A stretch of DNA of 64,000 bases, from positions 1-64,000 of the forward strand of contig JAPPFP010000005.1 in NCBI GenBank assembly GCA_028877275.1, in the 5' to 3' direction. Numbering within the stretch: the first letter of the stretch is position 1; every line of letters begins with the position of its first letter. This DNA comes from Acidobacteriota bacterium. GTDB lineage: Bacteria > Acidobacteriota > Thermoanaerobaculia > Multivoradales > Multivoraceae. This document shows positions 18,801 through 26,945 of this stretch, in pieces. Both the position numbers and the translations under genes were made by a program. The notes below the pieces were generated by a model. That model worked only from the letters and a program-made list of their open reading frames with translations, did not search any database and was not told where the DNA came from.

Positions 18801-19338
18801 CCAGGGCAACCGGCTGACCCTGCTGGATGGGGGAGGCGGCGGACGAGAGAAGGTCGTGGCTGAGTGGCTACTGCCCCGCCAGGCGCGTGAGGACGGGCTC
18901 TGCCTCGCCGACTACGTCCTGCCGGCTGGCGACCACGTCGCACTCTTCGTCGTCACCGCCGGCGCCGGCGTGCGCGAGACGGCGGAACGGTTCAAGCGCG
19001 CGGGCGAGTACCTGAAGAGCCACGCCTATGCGGCGCTGGCGCTCGAGACCGCCGAAGCGGCGGCCGAGCTCCTGCATCAGCGGCTTCGGGCCGGTCTGGG
19101 CTTCCCCGACCCGCCGGAGATGACGACGCGCGAACGCCTGGCGGCGAAGTACCGGGGCAAGCGCTATTCCTTCGGCTATCCCGCCTGCCCGGACCTGGCC
19201 GGCCAGCGCCAGCTCTTCGCGGCGCTCGAGCCCGCCGACATCGGCGTGGAACTCACCGAGGGCGACATGATGGACCCGGAGGCGACGGTGTCGGCGCTCG
19301 TGTTCCACCACCCGGACGCGCGCTACTTCGGGGTCTGA
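15859..19338 (+). CDS. metH: B12-dependent methionine synthase
   Basis: A full-length MetH of 1159 residues. The homocysteine domain covers about 1-310, with GATGTAFQAANL and zinc cysteines in GLNCATG and GGCCGTTTAHIE. The methyltetrahydrofolate domain covers about 330-600 (LVGERTNVLGSRKFKRLI, PLMIDSTDHEVM). The cobalamin domain covers about 640-870, with the cobalt-coordinating His in DVHDIGKNLVDIIL. The reactivation domain covers about 900-1159 (RYSFGYPACPDL). All four modules are intact. It transfers methyl from methyl-THF to homocysteine. The start is GTG 15859. No cobalamin riboswitch is possible in the 9-bp gap upstream. Confidence 0.96.
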   Translation: MNTLPSDRDARESALLAALEQRILVLDGATGTAFQAANLGPEDFGGEELEGCNEILVDTRPDVVLDVHRAYLRAGADIVETNTFGGTPLVLAEYGLRERAFELNRRAAELARQACAEEGPARFVCGSMGPTTKAISVTGGVTFEQLRDDYRTQALGLASGGADYLLLETCQDTRNVKAGLIGIEEAFAELGFRLPVAVSVTIEAMGTMLGGQEVEALAASLLHRDRRDLLYVGLNCATGPDQMFDHLRALSEICRARVACVPNAGLPDEDGLYTQTPEDFRTVFSRFLDHGWLNLVGGCCGTTTAHIETFAELVRGRSPRQPAEHHRCLVSGLDVAELSEDNRPLLVGERTNVLGSRKFKRLIREGEYEAAAEVGRAQVLGGAQVVDVCLQDPERDEIEDIERFLERLVRRVKVPLMIDSTDHEVMARALTWCQGRSILNSINLEDGLERFERVVPLAKEFGCSLIVGLIDESGMAVSVDRKLEVAGRSYELLTGRWGLEPQEIWWDPLVFPCGTGDEAYLGSAKATIEGVRGVREAFPGTRTILGISNVSFGLPLAGREILNSVFLYRCTQAGLDAAIVNTQGLARYAEIPVAERVLAEALLDLRPGDVEAGQRAVEAFTAAFRERKGWQEQAPRDLLPLPERLSRSVVEGSKEGLRPDLDAALADPRWPDPLDIINGPLMAGMAEVGRLFNDNELIVAEVLQSAEVMKAAVDHLEPHMERMEGMTRGRVILATVKGDVHDIGKNLVDIILTNNGFEVTNLGIKVPSEQLIQAARQNGPDVIGLSGLLVKSAQQMVATAGDLRDAGIDTDLVVGGAALTRRFTHNRIAPEYGGVCTYAGDAMSGLDLIERLCDGDRRGDVLERIEALRERDRAPARPGAGANVAAATDRRSSTVRTDIAPPRPPDLERHAERFDLGHVWPHLNLQMLYAKHLGLKGSVERLRAAGDPKLLKVEAVVEELKEFARGAMEVRGVWRFFPARGQGNRLTLLDGGGGGREKVVAEWLLPRQAREDGLCLADYVLPAGDHVALFVVTAGAGVRETAERFKRAGEYLKSHAYAALALETAEAAAELLHQRLRAGLGFPDPPEMTTRERLAAKYRGKRYSFGYPACPDLAGQRQLFAALEPADIGVELTEGDMMDPEATVSALVFHHPDARYFGV

Positions 19339-19362
19339 TGCCGGCCAGAGGGCCGGCGAACC
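19337..19362 (-). repeat. REP-like palindrome, copy 1
   Basis: The segment GCCGGCCAGAGGGCCGGC, read with its flanks, is a near-perfect palindrome that recurs at 24378, 57367 and 58441 with the shared pattern GGTGCGCCGGCC-loop-GGCCGGCATCCGG on one strand. This copy lies between the convergent stops of metH and the ABC-F gene and could double as a bidirectional terminator stem. Confidence 0.65.
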
Positions 19363-19378
19363 GACAGACTGCGCGGAG

Positions 19379-21055
19379 CTACCCGGCCCGCGCCGCCGCC
19401 TTCTTCTCCCGCTTTTCCCGCTTCGCCCGCTCGAGCGCGGCCGCACGGTCGAGGTGGTCGTCGCCCAGGCGTTCGAGATACTCGTCGTAGGTGCCGAGGA
19501 AGTCGTTCACGCCCTGGTCCGAGATCTCGATGATCCGGGTCGCCAGCCGGCTCACGAACCAGCGGTCGTGGGAGACGAGAAGCAGCGTGCCCTCGTAGGC
19601 CGACAGGCCTTCGATCAGGGCCTCGATCGCCTCCAGGTCGAGGTGGTTCGTGGGTTCGTCCAGCACGAGGACGTTCGGCTTGAGAACGATGTGGCGGCAG
19701 AACAGCAGCCGCGCGGCCTCGCCGCCGGAGAGGCTGCCGATCCGCTTGACCGCCTCGTCCTTCGTGAACAGGACGGCTCCGAGCTGGCCGCGGACGAAGC
19801 CGATCGGCTCGCCGGGACAGCAGTCCCAGAGCCAGCTCTCGACCGTCTTCCGCTCGGCGCCGTCCCTGTCGAGCAACTGCTGGCGGTGGTCCTGGGCGAA
19901 GTAGCCCGGGTGGGTTTCGTACCCCCAGTCCACCTCGCCGGCGTCGGCCCGGACCTCGCCTAGCGCGATCTTGAGCAGGGTCGACTTGCCGATGCCGTTC
20001 GGCCCGATCACGGCGACCCGCTCGCCGCGGCCGACTTCGAGCGAGACGTCGTCGAGCACCTGGTTGTCGCCGTAGCTCTTGGAGATCCCCTCGAGGGTCA
20101 GCACGCGCTTGCCCGAGGGCCGCCTCGAGTCGAAGCGGAACAGCGGGTAGCGGCGCGAACTCTGGGGAAGGGGCTCGATCGTCATCCGGTTGATCAGCTT
20201 CACGCGGCTCTGTGCCTGGCGCGCCTTGCTGGCCTTGTACCGGAAGCGGTCGACGAACTTCTGGTGGTGGTCGATCTCGTGCTGCCGCTGCGCGATCTCG
20301 GCTTCCCGGCGGGCGCGCTCCTCGAGCTTCTTTCGGTCGAAGTTGGAGTAGGCGCCGGGGTAGATGGTCAGCGTCTCGTAGTCGATGTCGAGGATCTGGG
20401 TGCAGACGTTGTCGAGGAAGCGGTGGTCGTGGGAGACGACGACCACGACCCCCTTGAAGTCGGTCAGGAACTTCTCGAGCCAGCGGATCGACAGGATGTC
20501 GAGGTGGTTCGTCGGCTCGTCGAGCAGCAGGACGTCCGGGGCGGCGGCCAGTGTCTGGGCGAGCAGCACACGGAGCTTGAAGCCGCCGGAGAGGATCGAC
20601 AGCGGCTCCCGATGGACCTCCGTGTCGATTCCCAGTCCCTCCAGGATCTCGGCCGCGCGGGACTCCAGCGAGTAGCCGTCCCAGCGCATGACGACCTCCT
20701 CGAGTTCGGCGTAGCGATCGCCGTCGAAGTGTTCGTCGGCCCGTTCCAGCAGACGGTCCTTCTCGACCATCGCGTTCCACAGCTCGGCGTTGCCCATCAT
20801 GACCACGTCGAGGATGGGCACCGCCTCGTACTCGAAGTGATCCTGCTTCAGCACGCCGAGCCGGCAGCGCTTGGGAATGGAGATCGAGCCCTCGCTGGCC
20901 GGTTCCTCGTCGCTCAGGATGCGCAGCAGGGTCGACTTTCCCGATCCGTTCGAGCCCACGAAGCCGTACCGCTCGCCCTTCGCGAAACGGACGGTCGCGC
21001 CCTGGAACAGGGTCTGGTCGCCGAAGCTCTTGGCGAGGTTGGAGATGGAAATCAT
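19379..21055 (-). CDS. ABC-F family ATP-binding protein (YbiT-like)
   Basis: A soluble tandem ATPase of 558 residues with two nucleotide-binding domains. The first has Walker A GSNGSGKST, signature LSGGFKLRV and Walker B LLLDEPTNHLD. The second has Walker A GPNGIGKST, signature LSGGEAARL and Walker B LVLDEPTNHLD. They are joined by a charged linker (about 240-300). There are no membrane segments. ABC-F proteins act on the ribosome, for example to relieve stalling; overall this resembles YbiT/EttA-type housekeeping factors rather than a resistance protein. The Lys/Arg-rich tail suggests RNA contact. It converges on metH. Confidence 0.92.
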   Translation of the reverse strand: MISISNLAKSFGDQTLFQGATVRFAKGERYGFVGSNGSGKSTLLRILSDEEPASEGSISIPKRCRLGVLKQDHFEYEAVPILDVVMMGNAELWNAMVEKDRLLERADEHFDGDRYAELEEVVMRWDGYSLESRAAEILEGLGIDTEVHREPLSILSGGFKLRVLLAQTLAAAPDVLLLDEPTNHLDILSIRWLEKFLTDFKGVVVVVSHDHRFLDNVCTQILDIDYETLTIYPGAYSNFDRKKLEERARREAEIAQRQHEIDHHQKFVDRFRYKASKARQAQSRVKLINRMTIEPLPQSSRRYPLFRFDSRRPSGKRVLTLEGISKSYGDNQVLDDVSLEVGRGERVAVIGPNGIGKSTLLKIALGEVRADAGEVDWGYETHPGYFAQDHRQQLLDRDGAERKTVESWLWDCCPGEPIGFVRGQLGAVLFTKDEAVKRIGSLSGGEAARLLFCRHIVLKPNVLVLDEPTNHLDLEAIEALIEGLSAYEGTLLLVSHDRWFVSRLATRIIEISDQGVNDFLGTYDEYLERLGDDHLDRAAALERAKREKREKKAAARAG

Positions 21056-21206
21056 GGGTTAGGCTGCGCGGCTGAAAGCTGCGCGGCGGCGCCGGAATGT
21101 GGGGGCGCGGGATGCCGTTGTTCCCGCAACGGAGGCGCGATTCGGCCGCTCTCGGAGCCCGGGCGAGGATAACAACGCATGGACATCAGACGGACGAGAG
21201 GCGACC

Positions 21207-22172
21207 GTGCCGAGTGAACTACGACGCAAGACCCGCGCGGCAGCGCCGGGCGGAGCACTGGACTCCGTGCTCCCCGTCGTCGGCTGGGCCGGAGGCGCCT
21301 TTCTGGGCGCCGTGCTGGTGTTCGGTGGGGTCGTCAAGGCGCTCGACCCGCAGGCGTTCGTCAAGCTGGTCGAGATCGAGGGGCTCGACTTCCTGCTGCC
21401 GGCCGTCGTGGTCACGGCTATCGCGCTGGCGCTCGAGATGGGTCTCGGCAGCGCGCTGATCCTGGGGCTTCGCCGGATGTGGGTGCTCGGGCCGTCGGCG
21501 CTCCTCGTCGCCTTCTTCCTGTTTCTCACCGGCCGGGCCTACTACCGCGACCTGCGCGGCATCGCGACCGAGGACGAAGCCGGCTGCGGCTGCTTCGGGA
21601 ACCTGGTCGAGCGGACGCCGGCGGAGGCGTTCTGGCAGGACCTGGCGCTCATGGTGCCGGCTCTCGCGCTGGCGTTCCTTGGCCGCCGCGCTGCCGGCGG
21701 CATGCCCTGGATCCGGCTCGCCGTCGTCGCCACCCTGACCGTGGGGTTGCTCGCGTTCGCCCGCGCCGCGCCGGACCTCCCGCTCGACAACATCGCGACC
21801 CGGCTGAAGCCCGACCTCACGATCGACGAGATCTGCAGCGGCGACGGCGACAGCCGGCTCTGCCTGAGCACGGTCGTGCCGGAGCTGGAAGAAGGCGAAC
21901 ACTGGCTGGTCATCGCCGACCTGGACGAGGACCTCGGCAAGGCGGTCGACGCCCTGAACCAGCACGTCTTCGCCGGTGGCCGGATGTGGGTCCTCAGCTC
22001 GGCGACGCCGGACGAGAACCGGACCTTCTTCTGGTCCTACGGCCCGGCCTTCGAGATCCGCGAGGCGCCGCCGACGTTCCTGAATCCTCTCTACCGGACG
22101 CTGCCGCGCTCGTTCCGAGTCGAGGGCGGCGTGGTGGTCGAGACGGTGTCGGGGCTGCCGCCGGAGCCGTAG
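21207..22172 (+). CDS. MauE/DoxX-like membrane protein with C-terminal redoxin-like domain
   Basis: A 321-residue protein. The first about 170 residues have four or five hydrophobic helices of the MauE/DoxX type, with the family's Cys pattern EAGCGCFGNL. The C-terminal part (about 185-321) is soluble and resembles the tail of a redoxin domain, ending FFWSYGPAFEIREAPP...LPRSFRVEGGVVVET, but I see no CxxC active site in it. MauE helps disulfide formation in methylamine dehydrogenase maturation, so a role in electron or thiol transfer is plausible. GTG 21207 follows a GAGAGG site. Its 3' end overlaps the convergent LuxC-like gene by 82 bp. Confidence 0.75.
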   Translation: MPSELRRKTRAAAPGGALDSVLPVVGWAGGAFLGAVLVFGGVVKALDPQAFVKLVEIEGLDFLLPAVVVTAIALALEMGLGSALILGLRRMWVLGPSALLVAFFLFLTGRAYYRDLRGIATEDEAGCGCFGNLVERTPAEAFWQDLALMVPALALAFLGRRAAGGMPWIRLAVVATLTVGLLAFARAAPDLPLDNIATRLKPDLTIDEICSGDGDSRLCLSTVVPELEEGEHWLVIADLDEDLGKAVDALNQHVFAGGRMWVLSSATPDENRTFFWSYGPAFEIREAPPTFLNPLYRTLPRSFRVEGGVVVETVSGLPPEP

Positions 22173-23323
22173 GCGAACTCGGCGGCCAGGTCGATGCCGC
22201 CGTTGCGCCAGACGGCGTCGGTGGCCTGGAGTCGGCCGGCGGGGGCGAAGCGGGAAACGCCGGCCTGGTCGAAGGTGCGACGGACCGTGGCGGGCATCTG
22301 GCCGGCGACGGCTATGCCCTGAAGCCGGTCGTTCCAGTCGGCCAGCGCTGGGGCGGATTCGACCGGGTGGGTGCGGACGGTGCGGAGGCCGGGCGAGGCA
22401 CTGATCCGCGGGTCGGGGTCGAGGATGACAGTGCCGGCGTCGAGGGCGTCGCCATACCAGTCGAGGTCTCGAAGGTCGGCGTCCTCGCGGGCGAGGCGGA
22501 CGCCGGCGCGGTCCGCTGCGTGGCTTTGGCCGGGAGGTAGTTGAAGTGCCAGTTGCCTGAGAGCCTCGGCGAGGGCGCCGGCGAAGGTGGGGGCGATGTC
22601 CGGCTCGGCGAAGACGGCGTGGACGGACAGGCAGCCGCGCTGGTCGAAGGTCGCGACGTCGAGCGCCATGTCGTGGGCGGCTTGTTCCAGGTTGGCATCC
22701 GGGCCAACCCAACCGAGGCTGAGCCTGGGGCCGAAGGTGATGAGGTGGCGGGATACGGCTGACTGGAGGGCCTCGATCGCCTCTTCGCCGCCGTAGGCCA
22801 CGACCAGGCGGGCGGAGGCGTGTAGCGGCGCTTCGATCGCCGGGTCGCCGCCGGTCCAGGTGGCGGCGGCGTAGGCGTCGCACAGTGCTGGTAGTCGCCG
22901 GCCGAGGGCTGCGAGGAAGGCCGGGGCGAAGTGAGGCTCGGCGCGAGAGGACTTGAAGAGAACGGGAGCGCGTGCCGCGAGCGCGGGCAGGAGGGACTGG
23001 AGGATCAGGCCGGGGGGCTCGGCCGGCAGGACGACCAGGCTGAAGCCGTCTTCCCGTTGGCGGTGCGGTCGCCGGACTTCGGCTGCGGCGGGCTCTCCCA
23101 GCATGCCGGTGCCGATGGTTCGGAGGCCGTGGTCGAGACCGGCCGGCGAGAGGCCGGTGGATTGAAGCAGGTCGGGATCAAGGTCGCGGCGTTCCGGGCT
23201 GTCGGCATCGAGGAAGGCGCCGAGCGTGTCGTTCCAGGCGGTGAGCAGGGCGTCGTTCGGGATGGCGCGGAGGGACTGTGCAGCCGCTGCTAGCCCATGA
23301 GCGATGACTGTGGGTGAGCTCAC
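22091..23323 (-). CDS. luxC: LuxC-like acyl-CoA/acyl-protein reductase
   Basis: A 410-residue protein of the acyl-CoA reductase (LuxC) family. The central region has FGPRLSLGWVG and the probable thioester-forming nucleophile Cys231 in ATFDQRGCLSVHAVF, the hallmark of LuxC. In luminous bacteria LuxC reduces activated fatty acid to aldehyde with NADPH. Here it is translationally coupled to LuxE: its GTG start (23323) overlaps the luxE stop by four bases. No luciferase (luxAB) or thioesterase (luxD) gene is present in the window, so the aldehyde presumably serves another purpose. The last 82 bp overlap the convergent MauE-like gene. Confidence 0.85.
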   Translation of the reverse strand: MSSPTVIAHGLAAAAQSLRAIPNDALLTAWNDTLGAFLDADSPERRDLDPDLLQSTGLSPAGLDHGLRTIGTGMLGEPAAAEVRRPHRQREDGFSLVVLPAEPPGLILQSLLPALAARAPVLFKSSRAEPHFAPAFLAALGRRLPALCDAYAAATWTGGDPAIEAPLHASARLVVAYGGEEAIEALQSAVSRHLITFGPRLSLGWVGPDANLEQAAHDMALDVATFDQRGCLSVHAVFAEPDIAPTFAGALAEALRQLALQLPPGQSHAADRAGVRLAREDADLRDLDWYGDALDAGTVILDPDPRISASPGLRTVRTHPVESAPALADWNDRLQGIAVAGQMPATVRRTFDQAGVSRFAPAGRLQATDAVWRNGGIDLAAEFAYGSGGSPDTVSTTTPPSTRNERGSVR

Positions 23324-24372
23324 ATCGCGCCCAGTTCCTCGGTCGTCAGGGAACAGCCACGCAGTTCAGCGCCGCTGGCGCGGCCGAGCAGCCGGAAGCC
23401 GCCGTCCTCCCGGACGCCGAGGTCTTCGGTCAGGACGTGGCAGACGGAGCCGAGATTGGCGAGGTCGAAGAAGGACAGCAGGCCGGTCTCGCCGTCCTCG
23501 ACCTCTTCGAGCGTTTCCGGATCCAGCACGCGGAACGGCATCCACGGCGGCGTGCGCAGCCGTTCGCCGCCGGGCCGGGAGTAGGCCTGGCTGGTCAGTT
23601 CGGTCATGCCGTACTCGCGCACGATGGCGTCCGGGCGCAGGCCGAGCAGCGTGCGGGCGCGTCGCCGGACCGCCTCGGGGGTCGTCTCCAGGCTCCGTCC
23701 CTTGAAGCCGCCGGTCTCGAAGACGCGGCTGTCCGGCGCAAGCCCGATCGTGCCGTCCGCTTCGTCTTCGAGCCGGTCGAGCAGAAGAACGAGGGCCAGA
23801 GCGGTCGCGAGGACGAGGACGGGTTCTCCTTCGGTCCGCGCGCGAAGCCAGCGGCAGGCGAGGTCCAGGTCGATGCCGGCTTCCTGCACGGCCCACGCGC
23901 TGCCGGGCGCGGCGTGGCGCTCGAGCACGTGAGCCGCCATGAACGAGAGGCTCGAGTCGGGAGCGCCCGCCCGGTCGGGGATGAGCGAGAGGATCGGGAG
24001 GCGCCCCGCGCCCGCGGGCAGGCAGGCCTCGGCGAAGGAAGCGTCGATCACGGTCCGGTAGAGGTCGGGGTAGGGGTGGTAGTGAACGCTCCTTCGTTCC
24101 GCGCCTCGCGTCGTGCCGCTGCTCCTGAATACCTCGCGGGGTTCGGCGGCGGCGAGCTTCACCGACTTGAAGGCGGAGGTGGGCACGGCCGGGGCCAGGC
24201 GCCAGTCCTCGATCGCGCCCTGACTGACGCCGCGCCGGTCGCACAGGCGGCGGTAGGGCTCGACCCGCTCGAACCCGAAGCGGGCGGCGGCCGCGGCAAG
24301 CTCGACGAAGTGGCCATCGCCGGTGGTGATGAAGGCTTCGATCCGTTGAAGGAGTGGCGTCACGGTTTGCAC
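23320..24372 (-). CDS. luxE: LuxE-like acyl-protein synthetase
   Basis: A 350-residue adenylate-forming enzyme of the LuxE family. The phosphate-binding loop FRSSGTTRGAE (about 82-92) and the REYGMTELTSQAY motif are typical. Cys340 in ELRGCSLTTEEL near the C-terminus matches the LuxE cysteine that carries the acyl group. LuxE activates fatty acids as acyl-AMP and passes the acyl chain to LuxC. GTG 24372 is taken as start (GTG 24363 is possible). Upstream are a REP-like palindrome and the helicase gene on the same strand, so the three may be co-transcribed. Confidence 0.87.
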   Translation of the reverse strand: MQTVTPLLQRIEAFITTGDGHFVELAAAAARFGFERVEPYRRLCDRRGVSQGAIEDWRLAPAVPTSAFKSVKLAAAEPREVFRSSGTTRGAERRSVHYHPYPDLYRTVIDASFAEACLPAGAGRLPILSLIPDRAGAPDSSLSFMAAHVLERHAAPGSAWAVQEAGIDLDLACRWLRARTEGEPVLVLATALALVLLLDRLEDEADGTIGLAPDSRVFETGGFKGRSLETTPEAVRRRARTLLGLRPDAIVREYGMTELTSQAYSRPGGERLRTPPWMPFRVLDPETLEEVEDGETGLLSFFDLANLGSVCHVLTEDLGVREDGGFRLLGRASGAELRGCSLTTEELGAM

Positions 24373-24377
24373 GCTCC

Positions 24378-24405
24378 CGGAGCCGGCCAGAAGGCCGGCG
24401 CACCG
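24378..24405 (-). repeat. REP-like palindrome, copy 2
   Basis: The core GCCGGCCAGAAGGCCGGC with flanks GGAG and GCACC is nearly the same as copies at 19337 and 58441. It occupies most of the 65-bp gap between the helicase stop and the luxE start. Confidence 0.7.
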
Positions 24406-24437
24406 GCACTGTAACCGCCACAGCGTCGCCTCGAGCG

Positions 24438-26882
24438 TCAGGCGAAGAAGGCGGCGGCGGTGGTGGCGGGATGGCCGGCGATGTCGGCTTCTTCGTCGCC
24501 GTCGGACCCAGGCCACCACTCCGCGGGCAGGTGCCGCCGGTAGGGGCGTTGCAGGAAGCGGCGGTCGAACAGGGCGATCACGCCGCGATCGTCGGCGGAG
24601 CGGATCAGCCGGCCGGCGGCCTGGACGACGCGGGTCATTCCGGGGACCACGAAGGCATACTCGAAGCCGCGCTCGAAGCGCTCGTCGTAGTAGGCCTGAA
24701 GCAGCTTCTGCTCCATCGTCACCGCGGGCAGGCAGGGGCCGACCACGGCCACGGCGAGGAGGGCGTCGCCCGGGTAGTCGACGCCCTCCGAGAACACGCC
24801 GCCCGCCACGGCCAGGAGCAGCACGTCGCCCTGCAGCGGATTCGTCAACGCGTCGAGCACTTCCTTCCGCTTCTCCTCGCTGGTCGTCTGCTGCTGGACC
24901 AGGACCGTGCGGCCGCAGTCGGGGAGCCGCTCCTGGACCTCGGCGAGGAACCGGTAGCTGGGGAAGATCGCCATCGAGTTGCCGGGGACGGAGCGGGCGA
25001 ACTCGGCCAGCCGTTCGGCGATCGGGCCGTAGTTCTGGTCGCGGACCCTGTACCTGGTGGTGACCGAGGTGTCGACGACGACCCGGCGGTTCGCGACCGG
25101 AAAGGCGCTCGGCACCTCGAGCGTCGACGTGCGCGCCGGGTCGAGGCCGAGGAGGTCGCGGTAGAACTCGAACGGCTGCAGGGTCGCGGACAGGCCGATC
25201 GCCGAGCGGCAGCGGTTGATCGTGGCCCCCAGGAAGGAGCTCGCGTCCTTGCACAGGATGGCCAGGCTTGGCTCCCGGTCGATTCGCCGGAACAGGAAGC
25301 TGAAGGACTCCGCGTGCTTCGGCTGCGAGGCGAGCTGGAGGGTGTTCAGGAACCGCAGCAGCTCGAAGTAGAGCTCGACGAAGGCGTCGTTGGCCGCGAA
25401 GGAACGGGTGTCGCGACGAAACTCCAGGTAGTCCACGAAGCCGCGGTCGAAAGCGGCCCGCAGGCGCCAGAGCTGCTCTTCGGGCGCGGCGCCCTCGGCC
25501 ACCGCGTTGCGGTCGGGACCGTCTACTGCCAGGTCGACCTCGCCCTGGATCAGCTCCTCCAGGGCGGCGCAGAGTTCCCGCAGGCGCTCGGTCGGCCCAC
25601 CCTCGGTGCCGCGGGCGGCCCGGCGCAGACCCGCCGGGGCCGCCCGGCAGCTTGCCGCCGTGAGTTCCGGACTGTAGTAGCCGCGGCCGCGGTCGATCAG
25701 GTTGTGGATCTCGTCGACGACGAGGACGGTGCCGGAGAGGTCGGCGTCGCCCTGGAACTCGGTCAGCTTGACGAAGGGGTCGAGCGCGTAGTTGTAGTCG
25801 CCGACCACGACCTGCACCCGCCGGCCGAGTTCCAGGCTGATCTCGAAGGGGCAGGCCCGAACCCCCTTCGAGACATCGAAGATCGTGTCGGGTTTCAGCA
25901 GGCTGTGGCCGTCGAGCAACCGGGGGATGACCTGGCTCCGCTGGAGCTTGACGTAGTAGTCGCGGGCGTACTGGCAGTAGTCCTCGTGACAGATGATCTC
26001 GTCGTTCGCGCACATCCGCGCCTTGGCGCGCAGGTGCAGGGCGTGGAAGGCCCGCTCCCGGTTCAGCAGGTCGATGACCTGGTTGGCCATCGCCTGCTGG
26101 GTGTTCTTCGCGGTCAGCACGAACACCCGCAGGTCGTGCGCCAGCGCCTCGCGCAGCACCGGGTAGAGGACGGCGGCGGTCTTGCCCAGCCCGGTCGGCG
26201 CCTGGACCAGCAGGTGCTCGCGCTGCTCGACCGCGAGGCCCGCGCGGTCGATGATCTCCTGCTGGCCGGGCCGGGGCTGGTGGAAGGGGAACTCGAGCCG
26301 CTCGGCGGCCAGCTCGCGGCGCTGGCGCTCTGCTCTCTCCGACTCGTACTCGCGGACGAGCCGGTTGAGCCGCAGCCGGATGTCGGAGTCGAGCTCCTCG
26401 AAGTCGAGTTCCACGTCGAGGCGCTCGATCTCGGCGGTGCCGATCTCGATCAGCACGAGTTCGGCGCGCACCGGCAGCGCGGCGGCGACGCCCGAGCGGT
26501 GGACGATCCAGGCGTAGATCGCCGCCTGCCGGCGGTAGGTCGAGAGTAGCGCCGGCGAGGGGTCGGCGTTCGGGCGCACGGACTTAATCTCCTCGATCGC
26601 CAGCCGGCCGCCAGCGTCCCGGTAGAGCCCGTCGGCGCGGCCGGTCAGGGTCACCCTCCAGCCCCGGTGCTCGAACTCGAAGGACAGCTCGACCTCGCGC
26701 CGGTAGCTCGGCTCGCGCTCCATCGCCTGTTCCTGGTAGCGGCTGTGGATCGCCTGGCCCACCCAGAGCCGCTCGAAACCGCCGCGATTGGCGAACCCGA
26801 GGTGCCTCGCGGCGCTGTGTTCGAGCAGGTCCGCCACGGACAGCCGGAGCGTCTTCCCGTCGTCGTCGAAACGCGGCGGCAT
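24438..26882 (-). CDS. XPD/DinG-type Fe-S DNA helicase with N-terminal PD-(D/E)XK nuclease domain
   Basis: An 814-residue protein. Residues about 40-190 resemble a Cas4/RecB-like nuclease: Asp84 in GRADGL and Glu98/Lys100 in LAIEEIKSV form the PD-(D/E)XK core. The helicase follows, with Walker A APTGLGKTA (228-236), four cysteines (291, 298, 303 and 344) placed as in the XPD iron-sulfur domain, the Walker B box DEIH (390-393), SATL (motif III region) and a C-terminal GRLIRS motif VI. Such fusions are thought to act in DNA repair by 5'-3' unwinding. The start ATG 26882 is divergent from hflK by 63 bp. Confidence 0.87.
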   Translation of the reverse strand: MPPRFDDDGKTLRLSVADLLEHSAARHLGFANRGGFERLWVGQAIHSRYQEQAMEREPSYRREVELSFEFEHRGWRVTLTGRADGLYRDAGGRLAIEEIKSVRPNADPSPALLSTYRRQAAIYAWIVHRSGVAAALPVRAELVLIEIGTAEIERLDVELDFEELDSDIRLRLNRLVREYESERAERQRRELAAERLEFPFHQPRPGQQEIIDRAGLAVEQREHLLVQAPTGLGKTAAVLYPVLREALAHDLRVFVLTAKNTQQAMANQVIDLLNRERAFHALHLRAKARMCANDEIICHEDYCQYARDYYVKLQRSQVIPRLLDGHSLLKPDTIFDVSKGVRACPFEISLELGRRVQVVVGDYNYALDPFVKLTEFQGDADLSGTVLVVDEIHNLIDRGRGYYSPELTAASCRAAPAGLRRAARGTEGGPTERLRELCAALEELIQGEVDLAVDGPDRNAVAEGAAPEEQLWRLRAAFDRGFVDYLEFRRDTRSFAANDAFVELYFELLRFLNTLQLASQPKHAESFSFLFRRIDREPSLAILCKDASSFLGATINRCRSAIGLSATLQPFEFYRDLLGLDPARTSTLEVPSAFPVANRRVVVDTSVTTRYRVRDQNYGPIAERLAEFARSVPGNSMAIFPSYRFLAEVQERLPDCGRTVLVQQQTTSEEKRKEVLDALTNPLQGDVLLLAVAGGVFSEGVDYPGDALLAVAVVGPCLPAVTMEQKLLQAYYDERFERGFEYAFVVPGMTRVVQAAGRLIRSADDRGVIALFDRRFLQRPYRRHLPAEWWPGSDGDEEADIAGHPATTAAAFFA

Positions 26883-26945
26883 AGGCGGCGAGACTACCGT
26901 TTCAGCGGTTGTCTTCCGGGGGCCAATGGCATAGCCTCGTTTGCT

